A stretch of DNA of 64,000 nt from Agromyces sp. H66 (lineage in GTDB: Bacteria; Actinomycetota; Actinomycetes; Actinomycetales; Microbacteriaceae): positions 113,302 through 177,301 of the forward strand of contig NZ_SJZG01000007.1 in NCBI RefSeq assembly GCF_004959775.1, given 5' to 3'. Position numbers and translations under genes: made by a program. Positions 53,021-61,652 of this stretch are shown here, piece after piece; position 1 is the first letter of the stretch, and every line of letters starts with the position of its first letter. A model generated the notes under the pieces. That model did not search any database, was not told where the DNA came from, and worked only from the letters and a program-made list of their open reading frames with translations.

Positions 53021-53812
53021 CTAGAGCGGCGTGACGTACGCGGAGCTGATGCCGCCGTCGACGAGGAACGTGGAGCCGGTGATGAACGACGCGTCGTCGC
53101 TGGCGAGGAACGCGACGGCCGCGGCGAGCTCCTCGGGCTCGGCGAACCGGCCGACGGGGATGTGCACGAGCCGGCGCTGGGCGCGCTCGGGGTCCTTCGC
53201 GAACAGCTCCTGCAGCAGGGGCGTGTTCACCGGCCCCGGGCACAGCGCGTTCACGCGGATGCCCTGCCGGGCGAACTGCACGCCGAGCTCTCGGCTCATC
53301 GCGAGCACGCCGCCCTTCGACGCCGTGTACGAGATCTGCGACGTCGCCGACCCCAGCACCGCCACGAACGAGGCGGTGTTGATGATGGACCCGCGGCCCT
53401 GCGCGACCATGTGCCGCAGCGCCGCGCGCGAGCAGAGGTACACCGACTTCAGGTTCACGTCCTGCACCTTCTGCCAGGCGGGCAGCTCGGTGGTCTCGAT
53501 CGAGTCGTCGTCGGGCGGCGAGATGCCCGCGTTGTTGAACGCGATGTCGACCGAGCCGTACAGGCGCGCCGCCTCGTCGAACAGGTGGTTCACCTGCTCC
53601 TCGTCGGTGACGTCGACCTGCACGAACAGGCCGCCGACGAGTTCGGCCGCGGCGGGGCCGGTCGTGGCGTCCATGTCGCCGATGACGATGCGCGCGCCCT
53701 CGGCGGCGAGGCGCTTCGCGGTGGCGAGGCCGATGCCGGAGGCGCCGCCGGTGATGACGGCGACGCGGCCGGCGAGCCGCTGGGTCAGGTCGATGCGGGG
53801 AAGGTCTGCCAT
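53021..53812 (-). CDS. SDR oxidoreductase of the gamma-glutamyl-amine cluster
   Basis: A 263-residue classical short-chain dehydrogenase. The cofactor motif TGGASGIGLA is near residues 21-30, an acidic residue after beta-2 (IVIGDMDA) favours NAD+, NNAG is near 92 and the catalytic Tyr-x3-Lys is in ISYTASKGG. It ends in the usual FLVDGG. ATG 53812 has AAGGAG six bases upstream. Position directly after the ALDH gene suggests it oxidises an alcohol to the aldehyde that the ALDH uses, replacing the amine oxidase PuuB of the E. coli pathway (inference). Confidence 0.88.
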   Translation of the reverse strand: MADLPRIDLTQRLAGRVAVITGGASGIGLATAKRLAAEGARIVIGDMDATTGPAAAELVGGLFVQVDVTDEEQVNHLFDEAARLYGSVDIAFNNAGISPPDDDSIETTELPAWQKVQDVNLKSVYLCSRAALRHMVAQGRGSIINTASFVAVLGSATSQISYTASKGGVLAMSRELGVQFARQGIRVNALCPGPVNTPLLQELFAKDPERAQRRLVHIPVGRFAEPEELAAAVAFLASDDASFITGSTFLVDGGISSAYVTPL

Positions 53813-53826
53813 GGTGCTCCTTGGGT

Positions 53827-55188
53827 TCAGGCCGGGTCGACGGCGATGAAGACGTTCTTCGTCTCGGTGAAGGCGAGGGGTGCGTCGGGCCCGAGCTCGC
53901 GGCCGAGGCCCGACTGCTTGAACCCGCCGAACGGCGTCGCGTAGCGCACCGAGGAGTGCGAGTTGACGCTGAGGTTGCCCGACTCGACGGCTCGGGCCAC
54001 GCGGATGCCGCGGCTGAGGTCGCGGGTCCAGATCGAGCCCGACAGGCCGTACTCGCTCGCGTTCGCGAAGCTGATCGCGTCGCCCTCGTCGTCGAACGGG
54101 AAGACCGACACGACCGGGCCGAAGATCTCCTCTCGCGCCGCCCGCGAGTCGCGCGACGGGGTGAGCACGGTGGGCGCGAACCAGAAGCCGGGACCGTCGG
54201 GCGCCGCGCCGCGGAAGGCCACGTCGGTGTCGTCGGGCACGAACGAGCGCACCCGCTCGAGGTGCTGGCGTGCCACCAGCGGGCCCATCTCGGTGGTCTC
54301 GTCGGCGGGGTCGCCGACCTTCACGCCCTGCACGGCGGGCTCGAGGAGTTCCATGAAGCGCTCGTACGCGCTCCGCTCCACGAGGATGCGGCTGCGGGCG
54401 CAGCAGTCCTGCCCGGCGTTCTCGAACACGCCGTACGGGGCGGTGGCCGCCGCGCGCTCGAGGTCGGCGTCCGCGAACACGATGTTGGCGCTCTTGCCGC
54501 CGAGCTCGAGCGTCACGCGCTTCACCTGCTCGGCGCATCCGGCCATGATGTGCTTGCCGACTTCGGTCGAGCCCGTGAACACGACCTTCCGCACCGTCTC
54601 GTTCGTCACGAACCGCTCGCCGACGACCGAGCCCTTGCCGGGCACCACCTGGAAGAGACCCTCGGGCAGTCCGGCCTCGAGCGCGAGCTCAGCCAGTCGC
54701 ATGCTCGTGAGGGGCGTCCACTCCGCCGGCTTCAGCACGACCGCGTTGCCGGCCGCGAGCGCCGGCGCGAAGCCCCATGACGCGATGGTCATCGGGAAGT
54801 TCCACGGCGTGATGACGCCCACGACGCCGAGCGGCTCCTGGAACGTCACGTCGAGTCCGCCCGCGACGGGGATCTGGCGGCCGAACAGCCGCTCGGGTGC
54901 GGCCGAGTAGTACTCGAGCACGTCGCGCACGTGCCCCGCCTCCCACCTGGCCTGACCGATGGGATGTCCCGAGTTGCGTACCTCGATGGCCGCGAGCTCC
55001 TCGACGGCGCCGTCCACGGCGTCGGCGAACCGGCGCAGTACCCGGGCGCGGTCGGCGGGCGCGACGGCCGCCCAGTCGCGCTGTGCGACGGCGGCGCGCG
55101 CGATCGCGGCATCCGTCTCCTCGACCGAGGCGGCGGCGACGGTCGCGACGACCTCTCCGTCGGCGGGGTTCAGGATCGTGTGGCTCAC
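53827..55188 (-). CDS. Aldehyde dehydrogenase (PuuC-like position)
   Basis: A 453-residue NAD(P)-dependent ALDH. The cofactor loop FTGSTEVGKHI, general base in LELGGKSAN and catalytic Cys in GQDCCARSR are intact, and it ends GGFKQSGLGRELGPDAPLAFTETKNVF. It is shorter at the N-terminus than most ALDHs. GTG 55188 has AAGGAG about six bases upstream and overlaps the end of the hydrolase gene. In this cluster it would oxidise a gamma-glutamyl-aminoaldehyde to the acid. Close relatives include gamma-glutamyl-gamma-aminobutyraldehyde and betaine-aldehyde dehydrogenases. Confidence 0.92.
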   Translation of the reverse strand: MSHTILNPADGEVVATVAAASVEETDAAIARAAVAQRDWAAVAPADRARVLRRFADAVDGAVEELAAIEVRNSGHPIGQARWEAGHVRDVLEYYSAAPERLFGRQIPVAGGLDVTFQEPLGVVGVITPWNFPMTIASWGFAPALAAGNAVVLKPAEWTPLTSMRLAELALEAGLPEGLFQVVPGKGSVVGERFVTNETVRKVVFTGSTEVGKHIMAGCAEQVKRVTLELGGKSANIVFADADLERAAATAPYGVFENAGQDCCARSRILVERSAYERFMELLEPAVQGVKVGDPADETTEMGPLVARQHLERVRSFVPDDTDVAFRGAAPDGPGFWFAPTVLTPSRDSRAAREEIFGPVVSVFPFDDEGDAISFANASEYGLSGSIWTRDLSRGIRVARAVESGNLSVNSHSSVRYATPFGGFKQSGLGRELGPDAPLAFTETKNVFIAVDPA

Positions 55189-55970
55189 GAACGGCTCCTT
55201 CTCATGCGATGCGTACGGGCGGCGTCGACGAGGCCGGCGAAGAGCCGGCGATCGGCGGCGTTCTCCTCGGGGTGCCACTGCACGGCGAGGCCGAACGGCA
55301 CCGAGTCGAGCTCGACGGCCTCGATGACGCCGTCCTCGCTGCGAGCCGTGACGGTGAGGCCGTCGGCGACCTCGTCGAGCGCCTGGTGGTGGTAGAAGTG
55401 CACGGACAGCGCGCCGGAGTCGGGGCCGAGCACCGACGCCAGGCGCGATCCCGGCTCGACGGTGACCTCGCCCTCGCCGAAGACGGCAGGGGCCGGCTGG
55501 TACTTCTCGGAGCCCACCACGTCGGGCAGGTGCTGCGTGAGGGTGCCGCCGAGGGCCACGTTGAGCACCTGGGCGCCGCGGCAGATGCCGAGAAACGGCA
55601 GCTCCGCGGCGATCGCCTCGGCGAGGAGGGCATCCTCCCACTCGTCGCGGTCGGTGCGCGGTGCACCGGTGCGCGGGTGCGCCTCGCGGCCGTAGCGGGC
55701 CGGGTCGACGTCGGCGCCGCCCGACACGATGAGACCGTCGAGGGTCGCGACGACCGAGCGGGCGATCTCGGGGGAGACGGGCTGCGGCGGCAGCAGCACG
55801 GCGATGCCGCCGGCGTCGGTGACCGCGTCGAGGTACACCTTCGGCAGGAACGAGGCGGGCACGTCCCAGACCCCCGTCTGCGCCTGCTCGAGGTAGGTGG
55901 TGACGCCGATGACCGGCGCCGCCGTGGTGCCGGGGCCGTGCCACTCGCGCTCAGAGTCGTTCGAAGCCAC
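55185..55970 (-). CDS. Gamma-glutamyl-amide hydrolase (PuuD-like, class I glutamine amidotransferase fold)
   Basis: A 261-residue peptidase C26 protein. The catalytic Cys is in LGICRGAQVLNVALGG and the His/Glu in VQWHPEE; ISGGADVDPARYG-like sequence (IVSGGADVDP) is diagnostic for PuuD-type enzymes. It releases glutamate from gamma-glutamylated products. GTG 55970 overlaps the end of the ligase gene by 20 bases; no later start gives the complete fold. It overlaps the ALDH start by 4 bases, so ligase, hydrolase and ALDH are translationally linked. Confidence 0.9.
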   Translation of the reverse strand: MASNDSEREWHGPGTTAAPVIGVTTYLEQAQTGVWDVPASFLPKVYLDAVTDAGGIAVLLPPQPVSPEIARSVVATLDGLIVSGGADVDPARYGREAHPRTGAPRTDRDEWEDALLAEAIAAELPFLGICRGAQVLNVALGGTLTQHLPDVVGSEKYQPAPAVFGEGEVTVEPGSRLASVLGPDSGALSVHFYHHQALDEVADGLTVTARSEDGVIEAVELDSVPFGLAVQWHPEENAADRRLFAGLVDAARTHRMRRSRS

Positions 55971-57318
55971 GCACCCGCTCCCAGTCCGTGACGGCCGCGT
56001 CGTACGCGGCGAGCTCGACCTGCGCGTTGTTGAGATAGTGCTCGACGACCTCGTCGCCGAACGCCTCTCGCGCGAGCGCGGAGCCGGCGAACAGTTCGGC
56101 CGACTCGCGGAGTGTCGCGGGCACGCGCGCCACGTCGCTCTCGTAGGCATTTCCCATGAACACGTCGCCGGGCTCGAGTTCGTGGTCGATGCCGTGCAGC
56201 CCGGCCGCGATGAGCGCGGCGACGGCGAGGTACTGGTTCACGTCGCCGCCGGGCACCCGGTTCTCGACGCGCATGCCGAGCCCGTGGCCCACGACGCGAA
56301 GTGCGCAGGTGCGGTTGTCGAGGCCCCAGGCGATCGCCGTCGGCGCGAAGCTGCCCGGCACGTAGCGCTTGTACGAGTTGATGTTCGGGGCCGAGAACAG
56401 GGTGAGCTCGCGCATCCCGGCGACCTGGCCGCCGAGGAAGTGGCGGAACAGCTTCGACATGCCGTGCGGGGCATCGGGATCGCTGAAGACCGCGCCGCCG
56501 TCGTCGCCGCGCAGCGAGATGTGGATGTGGCAGCTGTTGCCCTCGCGCTCGTTGAACTTGGCCATGAACGTCAGCGACTTGCCGTGCCGGTCGGCGATCT
56601 CCTTCGCCCCGTTCTTGTAGATCGAGTGGTTGTCGCAGGTCCCGAGGGCGTCGGTGTAGCGGAACGCGATCTCTTGCTGCCCGAGGTTGCACTCGCCCTT
56701 CACGCCCTCGCAGTACATGCCGGCGCCGTCCATGGCGTTGCGGATGTCGCGCAGCAGCGGTTCCATGCGGGTCGACGCGAGCAGGGCGTAGTCGATGTTG
56801 TAGTCGCTCGCCGGGGTGAGGTCACGGTAGCCCTTGCGCCAGGCGTCGCGGTACGAGTCGTCGAAGACGATGAACTCGAGCTCGGTGCCGACGTGGGCGG
56901 TGAGGCCTCGTTCGGCGAGTCGCTCGAGCTGGCGCTGCAGGATGCGTCGGGGGGATGCTTCGACCGGGCGTCCGTCGAGCCACTGCAGGTCGGCGGTGAC
57001 GAGCGCCGTGGCATCGAGCCAGGGCGCCATGCGGAGCGTCGACAGGTCGGGGACGAGCGCCATGTCGCCGTAGCCGCGCTCCCAGCTCGACATCTCGTAG
57101 CCGTCGACGGTGTTCATCTCGACATCGACGGCGAGCAGGTAGTTGCACGCTTCGGCGCCGTGGTGCGAGATCTCCTCGAGGAAGAGCCTCGCCGAAGAGC
57201 GCTTGCCGACGAGTCGGCCCTGCATGTCGGTGAAGGCCACCACCACGGTGTCGACGTGGCCGTCGGCCACGGCGCTGCGGAGTTGGTCGAGCGAGAGGTA
57301 TCCGGTCGGTGCCGACAT
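55951..57318 (-). CDS. Gamma-glutamylamine synthetase (glutamine synthetase family, PuuA/GlnA4-like)
   Basis: A 455-residue type III-like glutamine synthetase homologue that should ligate glutamate to an amine with ATP. Metal and substrate motifs are present: GTELEFIVFDD near residues 136-146, KGECNLGQQEIAFRY, NSCHIHISL and the C-terminal RVENRVPGGDVNQYLAVAALIAAG. The adenylylation Tyr motif of GlnA is not evident. ATG 57318 follows CGAGGAGGAGCTCACGG. The amine could be ethanolamine, a polyamine or another alkylamine. It heads an operon with the hydrolase, ALDH and SDR genes. Confidence 0.92.
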   Translation of the reverse strand: MSAPTGYLSLDQLRSAVADGHVDTVVVAFTDMQGRLVGKRSSARLFLEEISHHGAEACNYLLAVDVEMNTVDGYEMSSWERGYGDMALVPDLSTLRMAPWLDATALVTADLQWLDGRPVEASPRRILQRQLERLAERGLTAHVGTELEFIVFDDSYRDAWRKGYRDLTPASDYNIDYALLASTRMEPLLRDIRNAMDGAGMYCEGVKGECNLGQQEIAFRYTDALGTCDNHSIYKNGAKEIADRHGKSLTFMAKFNEREGNSCHIHISLRGDDGGAVFSDPDAPHGMSKLFRHFLGGQVAGMRELTLFSAPNINSYKRYVPGSFAPTAIAWGLDNRTCALRVVGHGLGMRVENRVPGGDVNQYLAVAALIAAGLHGIDHELEPGDVFMGNAYESDVARVPATLRESAELFAGSALAREAFGDEVVEHYLNNAQVELAAYDAAVTDWERVRGFERL

Positions 57319-57343
57319 CCGTGAGCTCCTCCTCGAGCGAAGT

Positions 57344-57367
57344 AAAAGGTCTGCGATGCCGACCATT
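57344..57367. promoter_or_regulatory. Operator 1, ligase side of the divergent promoter
   Basis: AAAAGGTCTG-N6-CGACCATT, containing the inverted repeat GGTC-N9-GACC. On the minus strand it overlaps the likely start site of the ligase operon (a -10 TGTAAT at 57365-57370). Its outer 18 bases are identical to operator 2. Confidence 0.7.
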
Positions 57368-57440
57368 ACATCACATGCGCGAGCTCCGACGACAGCGGCA
57401 ATTTGCGCGGAATCGCAGCCGTGTCGCAATGGCTCTCGAA

Positions 57441-57464
57441 AAAAGGTCTGTACGGGCGACCATT
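57441..57464. promoter_or_regulatory. Operator 2, permease side of the divergent promoter
   Basis: Same pattern AAAAGGTCTG-N6-CGACCATT in the same orientation, 97 bases from operator 1. It sits over the -35/spacer region of the permease promoter, whose -10 is TATAGT (57472-57477). Only the six central bases differ from operator 1. Confidence 0.7.
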
Positions 57465-57544
57465 CCCGCTCTATAGTCGGGGCCAACCGCATCGCACCCC
57501 GCGCCGTCCCCCAAGGCCGCGCGATGAGAGCAAGGGAGCCATCG

Positions 57545-59104
57545 ATGGCGAAAGACACCCTGAGAGTCTCAGGAGTGAAGTACACGACCGCAGACTCCGG
57601 ATACTTCGAGAAACGCAGACTCACCCGCGCTGCCGGTGTGTGGGGCCTCTGGGGCCTCGCCGTCGCGGCGGTCATCTCGGGCGACTTCTCCGGCTGGAAC
57701 TTCGGCATCGACTTCGCCGGGTTCGGCGGCATGCTGATCGCCTTCGCCATCCTCGTCGCCATGTACTACGGCCTCATCTTCTCCATCGGGGAGATGGCCT
57801 CGGCGATGCCGCACACGGGCGGGGCGTACTCGTTCTCGCGCGCGGCGATGGGGCCGTGGGGCGGATTCATCACGGGCCTCGCCGAGACGATCGAGTACGT
57901 CGCGACGACGGCGGTCATCGTGTACTTCTCCGCGGCGTACGCCGACGGCATCACCAGTGAGCTGCTCGGCTTCTCGATGCCGGCGTGGATCTGGTGGGTC
58001 ATCCTCTACCTCGTCTTCATCGGCCTGAACTCGGCCGGCGCGAACATCTCGTTCAAGTTCGCGATCGTCGTCTCGATCATCTCGATCGGGATCCTGCTGG
58101 TCTTCTCGGCCATGGCCCTGTTCTCCGGCCAGTTCGCGTGGGACAACCTCTTCGACATCGCGCCCGACGCCGGCCAGACCGCGTTCCTGCCGCACGGCGT
58201 GCTGCCCATCCTGTTCGCGCTGCCGTTCGCGATGTGGTTCTTCCTCGGAATCGAGGAACTGCCGCTCGCCGCGGAGGAGTCGCACAACCCGGTGCGCGAC
58301 ATCCCGCGGGCCGGCCTCTGGGCGCGTGGCACCCTCATCGTCACCGGCCTGCTCGTGCTCTTCCTGAACACGGGCGTCCTCGGGGCCGAAGCCACGGGGT
58401 CGGCGGGCGAGCCGCTGCTCGACGGGTTCCGCGCGATCGTCGGCGACCAGCTCGCCGCGCTCCTCGCGCTCTTCGCCCTCGTCGGCCTGCTCGCGTCGCT
58501 GCAGGGCATCATGTTCGCCTACGGCCGCAACATGTACTCGCTCTCGCGGGCCGGCTACTACCCGAAGTTCCTCTCGCTCACCGGTGCACGGCAGACCCCG
58601 TGGGTCGCGCTCGTCGCCGGCGGACTGATCGGCTTCGTCGCGCTCGTCATCGTCGACGCGGCCGGCGGCGCCGGTGGGGTCGCCGGGGCGATCGTGCTGA
58701 ACATCGCGGTCTGGGGCGCGGTGCTCGCGTACATCCTGCAGATGGTGGCGTTCGTGATCCTGCGACGAAAGTACCCGAACGCCAAGCGGCCGTACCGCAG
58801 CCCGTGGGGTGTTCCGGGCGCCGTCGTCGCCGCCGGGATCGCCGCGCTCATCTTCCTCGGGTTCCTCCTGAACCCGACCTTCCTGCCGGCCATCGTCGCG
58901 ATCATCGTGGTGTACGCGGTCATGCTGCTCGTGTTCGCCCTCTGGGGCCGGCACCGCCTCGTCCTCTCTCCCGAAGAGGAGTACGCGGTCTCGGGCGGCC
59001 TGCACGGCGACCCGCAGGCGGAGGGCTACGGCGGCGAGGTCGAGGCCGCACTCCTCGCAGCCGACGGCGTCGACACGCCGGAAGCCGAGTCCGACAAGGT
59101 CTGA
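57545..59104 (+). CDS. APC-family amine/amino acid permease (ethanolamine permease-like)
   Basis: A 519-residue transporter with 12 predicted helices. The first helix contains VISGDFSGWNFGIDFAGFGG, a pattern typical of the ethanolamine permease (EAT) branch; later landmarks are MPHTGGAYSFSRAAMG and GIEELPLAAEESHNP. A polar 60-residue C-terminal tail follows. It probably imports the amine used by the divergent ligase. ATG 57545 has AAGGGAGCCATCG upstream and the leader from the TATAGT promoter is about 60 bases. Putrescine permeases (PuuP) are the main alternative. Confidence 0.9.
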   Translation: MAKDTLRVSGVKYTTADSGYFEKRRLTRAAGVWGLWGLAVAAVISGDFSGWNFGIDFAGFGGMLIAFAILVAMYYGLIFSIGEMASAMPHTGGAYSFSRAAMGPWGGFITGLAETIEYVATTAVIVYFSAAYADGITSELLGFSMPAWIWWVILYLVFIGLNSAGANISFKFAIVVSIISIGILLVFSAMALFSGQFAWDNLFDIAPDAGQTAFLPHGVLPILFALPFAMWFFLGIEELPLAAEESHNPVRDIPRAGLWARGTLIVTGLLVLFLNTGVLGAEATGSAGEPLLDGFRAIVGDQLAALLALFALVGLLASLQGIMFAYGRNMYSLSRAGYYPKFLSLTGARQTPWVALVAGGLIGFVALVIVDAAGGAGGVAGAIVLNIAVWGAVLAYILQMVAFVILRRKYPNAKRPYRSPWGVPGAVVAAGIAALIFLGFLLNPTFLPAIVAIIVVYAVMLLVFALWGRHRLVLSPEEEYAVSGGLHGDPQAEGYGGEVEAALLAADGVDTPEAESDKV

Positions 59105-59115
59105 CGGTCGGGGAG

Positions 59116-59143
59116 GGGCGGCGGGGCCGGGGCCTCGCCGCCC
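59116..59143 (+). terminator. GC-rich hairpin after the permease gene
   Basis: GGGCGGCG (59116-59123) and CGCCGCCC (59136-59143) form an 8-bp stem with a 12-base loop, 11 bases after the permease stop. No U-tract follows. Confidence 0.5.
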
Positions 59144-59228
59144 GTTCCCGTGCGCCCGCGGCGGTAGGCTCGGAGACGAGTATCCAGCGCGGCGATCCCG
59201 CGCGTCACGAGGCAATGGAGCCAACACC

Positions 59229-60749
59229 GTGTCGATGACCCGACCCGAACACCTGCCCGAGCACACCATCGCGGAGGAGCGAGTGATCAAGCCCGACGAA
59301 CCGCAGCCGGCCACCCGGACGGAGACCGATTCGCTCGGCACCGTCGAGGTCCCGGCCGATGCGTACTGGGGCGTGCACACCATGCGTGCGCTCGAGAACT
59401 TCCCGATCTCGAAGCGACCGATCTCGGTCTATCCCGAGCTCATCGTGGCGCTCGCCTCGGTGAAGCAGGCCGCCGCTCGCGCCAACCGCGACGTCGGCGT
59501 GCTGAACGCCGAGAAGGCGGCGTGGATCGACGAGGCGTGCCAACGTGTCATCGACGGTGAGCATCACGACCAGTTCGTCGTCGGCGTGATCCAGGGCGGT
59601 GCGGGCACGTCGACCAACATGAACGCGAACGAGGTCATCACGAACCTCGCGCTCGAGATCGCGGGCCACGCCAAGGGCCGTTACGACATCCTCCATCCGA
59701 TCGACGACGTCAACCGCAGCCAGTCGACGAACGACACGTATCCGACCGCCCTGAAGATCTCACTCGCGCTCTCGCTGAAGACGCTGCTGTCGGAGCTCGA
59801 GCTGCTGCGCCAGTCCTTCGGGCGCAAGGCCGACGAGTTCCACGGCATCCTCAAGGTGGGCCGCACCCAGATGCAGGATGCGGTGCCGATGACGCTCGGC
59901 CAGGAGTTCCACGGGTACGCGACGACGCTCGGCGAGGACCACGCCCGGCTCACCGAGACCATCTGGCTGCTCTCCGAGATCAACCTCGGGGCCACCGCGA
60001 TCGGCACGGGCATCACCGCCGACCCCGGGTATGCCGCGGCGGCGGTGCGCCACCTCCGGGAGATCACCGGGCTGAACCTCGAGACCGCGCCCGACCTCAT
60101 CGAGTCGACGAGCGACGCCGGAGCGTTCATGTCGTTCTCCGGTTCCCTGAAGCGCAGTGCCATCAAGCTCTCGAAGATCTGCAACGACCTGCGCCTGCTC
60201 TCCTCCGGACCCCAGGCGGGCCTCGGCGAGATCAACCTCCCGCCGCGGCAGGCGGGCTCGAGCATCATGCCGGGCAAGGTCAATCCCGTCATCCCCGAGG
60301 CGGTCAGCCAGGTGGCGTACGCGATCGCGGGCACGGATGTCACGGTGACCATGGCCGCGGAAGCCGGTCAGTTGCAGCTCAACGCCTTCGAACCCGTCAT
60401 CGCGCATTCGCTGCTGCAGTCGATCACCTGGATGCGCCAGGCCTGTTGGACGCTTCGGGTCAACTGCGTCGACGGCATCACCGCGAACGTCGATCGGCTC
60501 AATGCCATGGTCGCGTCGAGCGTCGGCGTCATCACCGCGCTCATCCCGTCCATCGGCTACACCGCCGCGGCCTCGCTCGCCAAGCAGGCCCTGGCGACCG
60601 GCCGGCCGGTGGCCGATCTCGTCGTCGAGGCCGGCCTCATGACGCGCCAGGACGTCGAGCGGCAGCTCGCACCGTCGCGGCTCTCGGGCCTCCACCCGAT
60701 CACGCAGGCGATCCCGGTCATCGACCTGCACGGCGAGCCGTCGGAGTAG
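59229..60749 (+). CDS. aspA: Aspartate ammonia-lyase
   Basis: A 506-residue fumarase/aspartase-superfamily enzyme converting aspartate to fumarate and ammonia. The substrate motif GGAGTSTNMNANEV is near residues 122-135, the signature GSSIMPGKVNPV near 346-357, and SQSTNDTYPTALKI and KVGRTQMQDAVPM are also present. The N-terminus carries about 30 extra polar residues before the normal start at TDSLGTVEVP. GTG 59229 has ATGGAGCCAACACC upstream; the -10 TAGGCT at 59165-59170 gives a leader of about 50 bases. Fumarase class II is excluded by overall similarity, but not tested. Confidence 0.93.
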   Translation: MSMTRPEHLPEHTIAEERVIKPDEPQPATRTETDSLGTVEVPADAYWGVHTMRALENFPISKRPISVYPELIVALASVKQAAARANRDVGVLNAEKAAWIDEACQRVIDGEHHDQFVVGVIQGGAGTSTNMNANEVITNLALEIAGHAKGRYDILHPIDDVNRSQSTNDTYPTALKISLALSLKTLLSELELLRQSFGRKADEFHGILKVGRTQMQDAVPMTLGQEFHGYATTLGEDHARLTETIWLLSEINLGATAIGTGITADPGYAAAAVRHLREITGLNLETAPDLIESTSDAGAFMSFSGSLKRSAIKLSKICNDLRLLSSGPQAGLGEINLPPRQAGSSIMPGKVNPVIPEAVSQVAYAIAGTDVTVTMAAEAGQLQLNAFEPVIAHSLLQSITWMRQACWTLRVNCVDGITANVDRLNAMVASSVGVITALIPSIGYTAAASLAKQALATGRPVADLVVEAGLMTRQDVERQLAPSRLSGLHPITQAIPVIDLHGEPSE

Positions 60750-60751
60750 CG

Positions 60752-60772
60752 CCGGGCGCACCCAGCGCCCGG
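60752..60772 (+). terminator. aspA terminator hairpin
   Basis: CCGGGCGC-ACCCA-GCGCCCGG is a perfect 8-bp stem starting 3 bases after the aspA stop and followed by TGTTCCCGTT. The rest of the 60750-60967 gap holds a weaker GTTCCC/GGGAAC repeat and no gene that I can support. Confidence 0.65.
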
Positions 60773-60967
60773 TGTTCCCGTTCCCGCGCAGGGTTCCCGT
60801 TGCAGTGGGAACGTGGCGCGCGAATGGAAACGCCGGGCGAGGTGACGTTCGGCTCGCGCGGCCTCGGTGGGGCGAGCGGATGCCGCGCCGACGCGTTGGC
60901 GACCGCCGGTTCGCCCGGGCCCTGAGGACCGAGCGATGACCGACGGCCGCCGCGCGGAGTGGTCGCG

Positions 60968-61378
60968 TCAGCTCGTCGCGTCGTCGGTGTCGGAGCCTTC
61001 GTCGGCGTCGGAGCCGGTGTCGCCGTGCGCGGCGTGGTCGCACTCGCCGTCGCCGCCCGTGCCCCGCTCGCCGGACATCCGGCCAGCGCCGTCGCCCTTG
61101 CGCGCGTGGTCGCCACCGGCTTCGCCGTCGCCGTGCGAGCGCGACGCGTCATCCGACGCATTCGATCCGTACCGGTGCTGGTTCTGGTGCTGCGCTTGCG
61201 AGGTCGTCGACTCGGCGGCGACCTCCGAGGGCGTGGCCTGCGCGGCCGCGGCGCCCATGGTGAGGGTGCCGATCACCGCGGCGCCGGCCACGCCGGCCAT
61301 GATCAGGCCGGCCCGTCGTGCGCGGCCGCCGCGTCGCGGCGCCGGCGCCGTGGTGTCGGGAGTGCTCTGGTCGTTCAT
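60968..61378 (-). CDS. Small secreted Gly/His/Asp-rich protein
   Basis: A 136-residue protein. A twin-Arg-containing basic N-region, a hydrophobic helix (AGLIMAGVAGAAVIGTLTMGAA) and an AQA cleavage site near residue 48 indicate export. The mature part is low-complexity with several His (AQHQNQHRYG, SHGDGEAGGDHARK, DHAAHGD), many Gly and Asp, one Cys and an acidic end, suggesting metal binding or simple disorder. ATG 61378 has AAAGGA six bases upstream; the upstream in-frame extension lacks a site. No homologue is recognised. Confidence 0.65.
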   Translation of the reverse strand: MNDQSTPDTTAPAPRRGGRARRAGLIMAGVAGAAVIGTLTMGAAAAQATPSEVAAESTTSQAQHQNQHRYGSNASDDASRSHGDGEAGGDHARKGDGAGRMSGERGTGGDGECDHAAHGDTGSDADEGSDTDDATS

Positions 61379-61515
61379 GGGGAATCCTTTCGTCGCGGCA
61401 CCGGGGAGGAGGTGCCGTGAATCCACGGTCGCGGTCGCGGCTATGCCGTGCTTCTGACGACGCGGTGCAAATGCTGGGAGTCCGGTGGGGATGGCCTGTG
61501 CCGGATACGTCGAGC

Positions 61516-61551
61516 GTGCACTCGGCGCCCCGAGCGGGGCGCGGACTGCAC
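61516..61551. terminator. Imperfect 36-base palindrome between the secreted protein and FAH genes
   Basis: The core GCGCCCCG-AG-CGGGGCGC (61525-61542) is perfect, with outer arms GTGCACTC/GACTGCAC matching at 7 of 8 positions. It lies about 100 bases after the FAH gene stop on the minus strand and about 140 before the secreted-protein start; it may end FAH transcription. The remaining 61379-61652 sequence shows nothing else. Confidence 0.45.
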
Positions 61552-61652
61552 TCTCGGCGAACGGTGGCCGACACACGCGCGCGCTCGCTCCAGCGGGCAC
61601 CCCGGGCGAGAACGGAAACACGGGGCGGAACGGCGGCTGGACCCGCTTGCGA

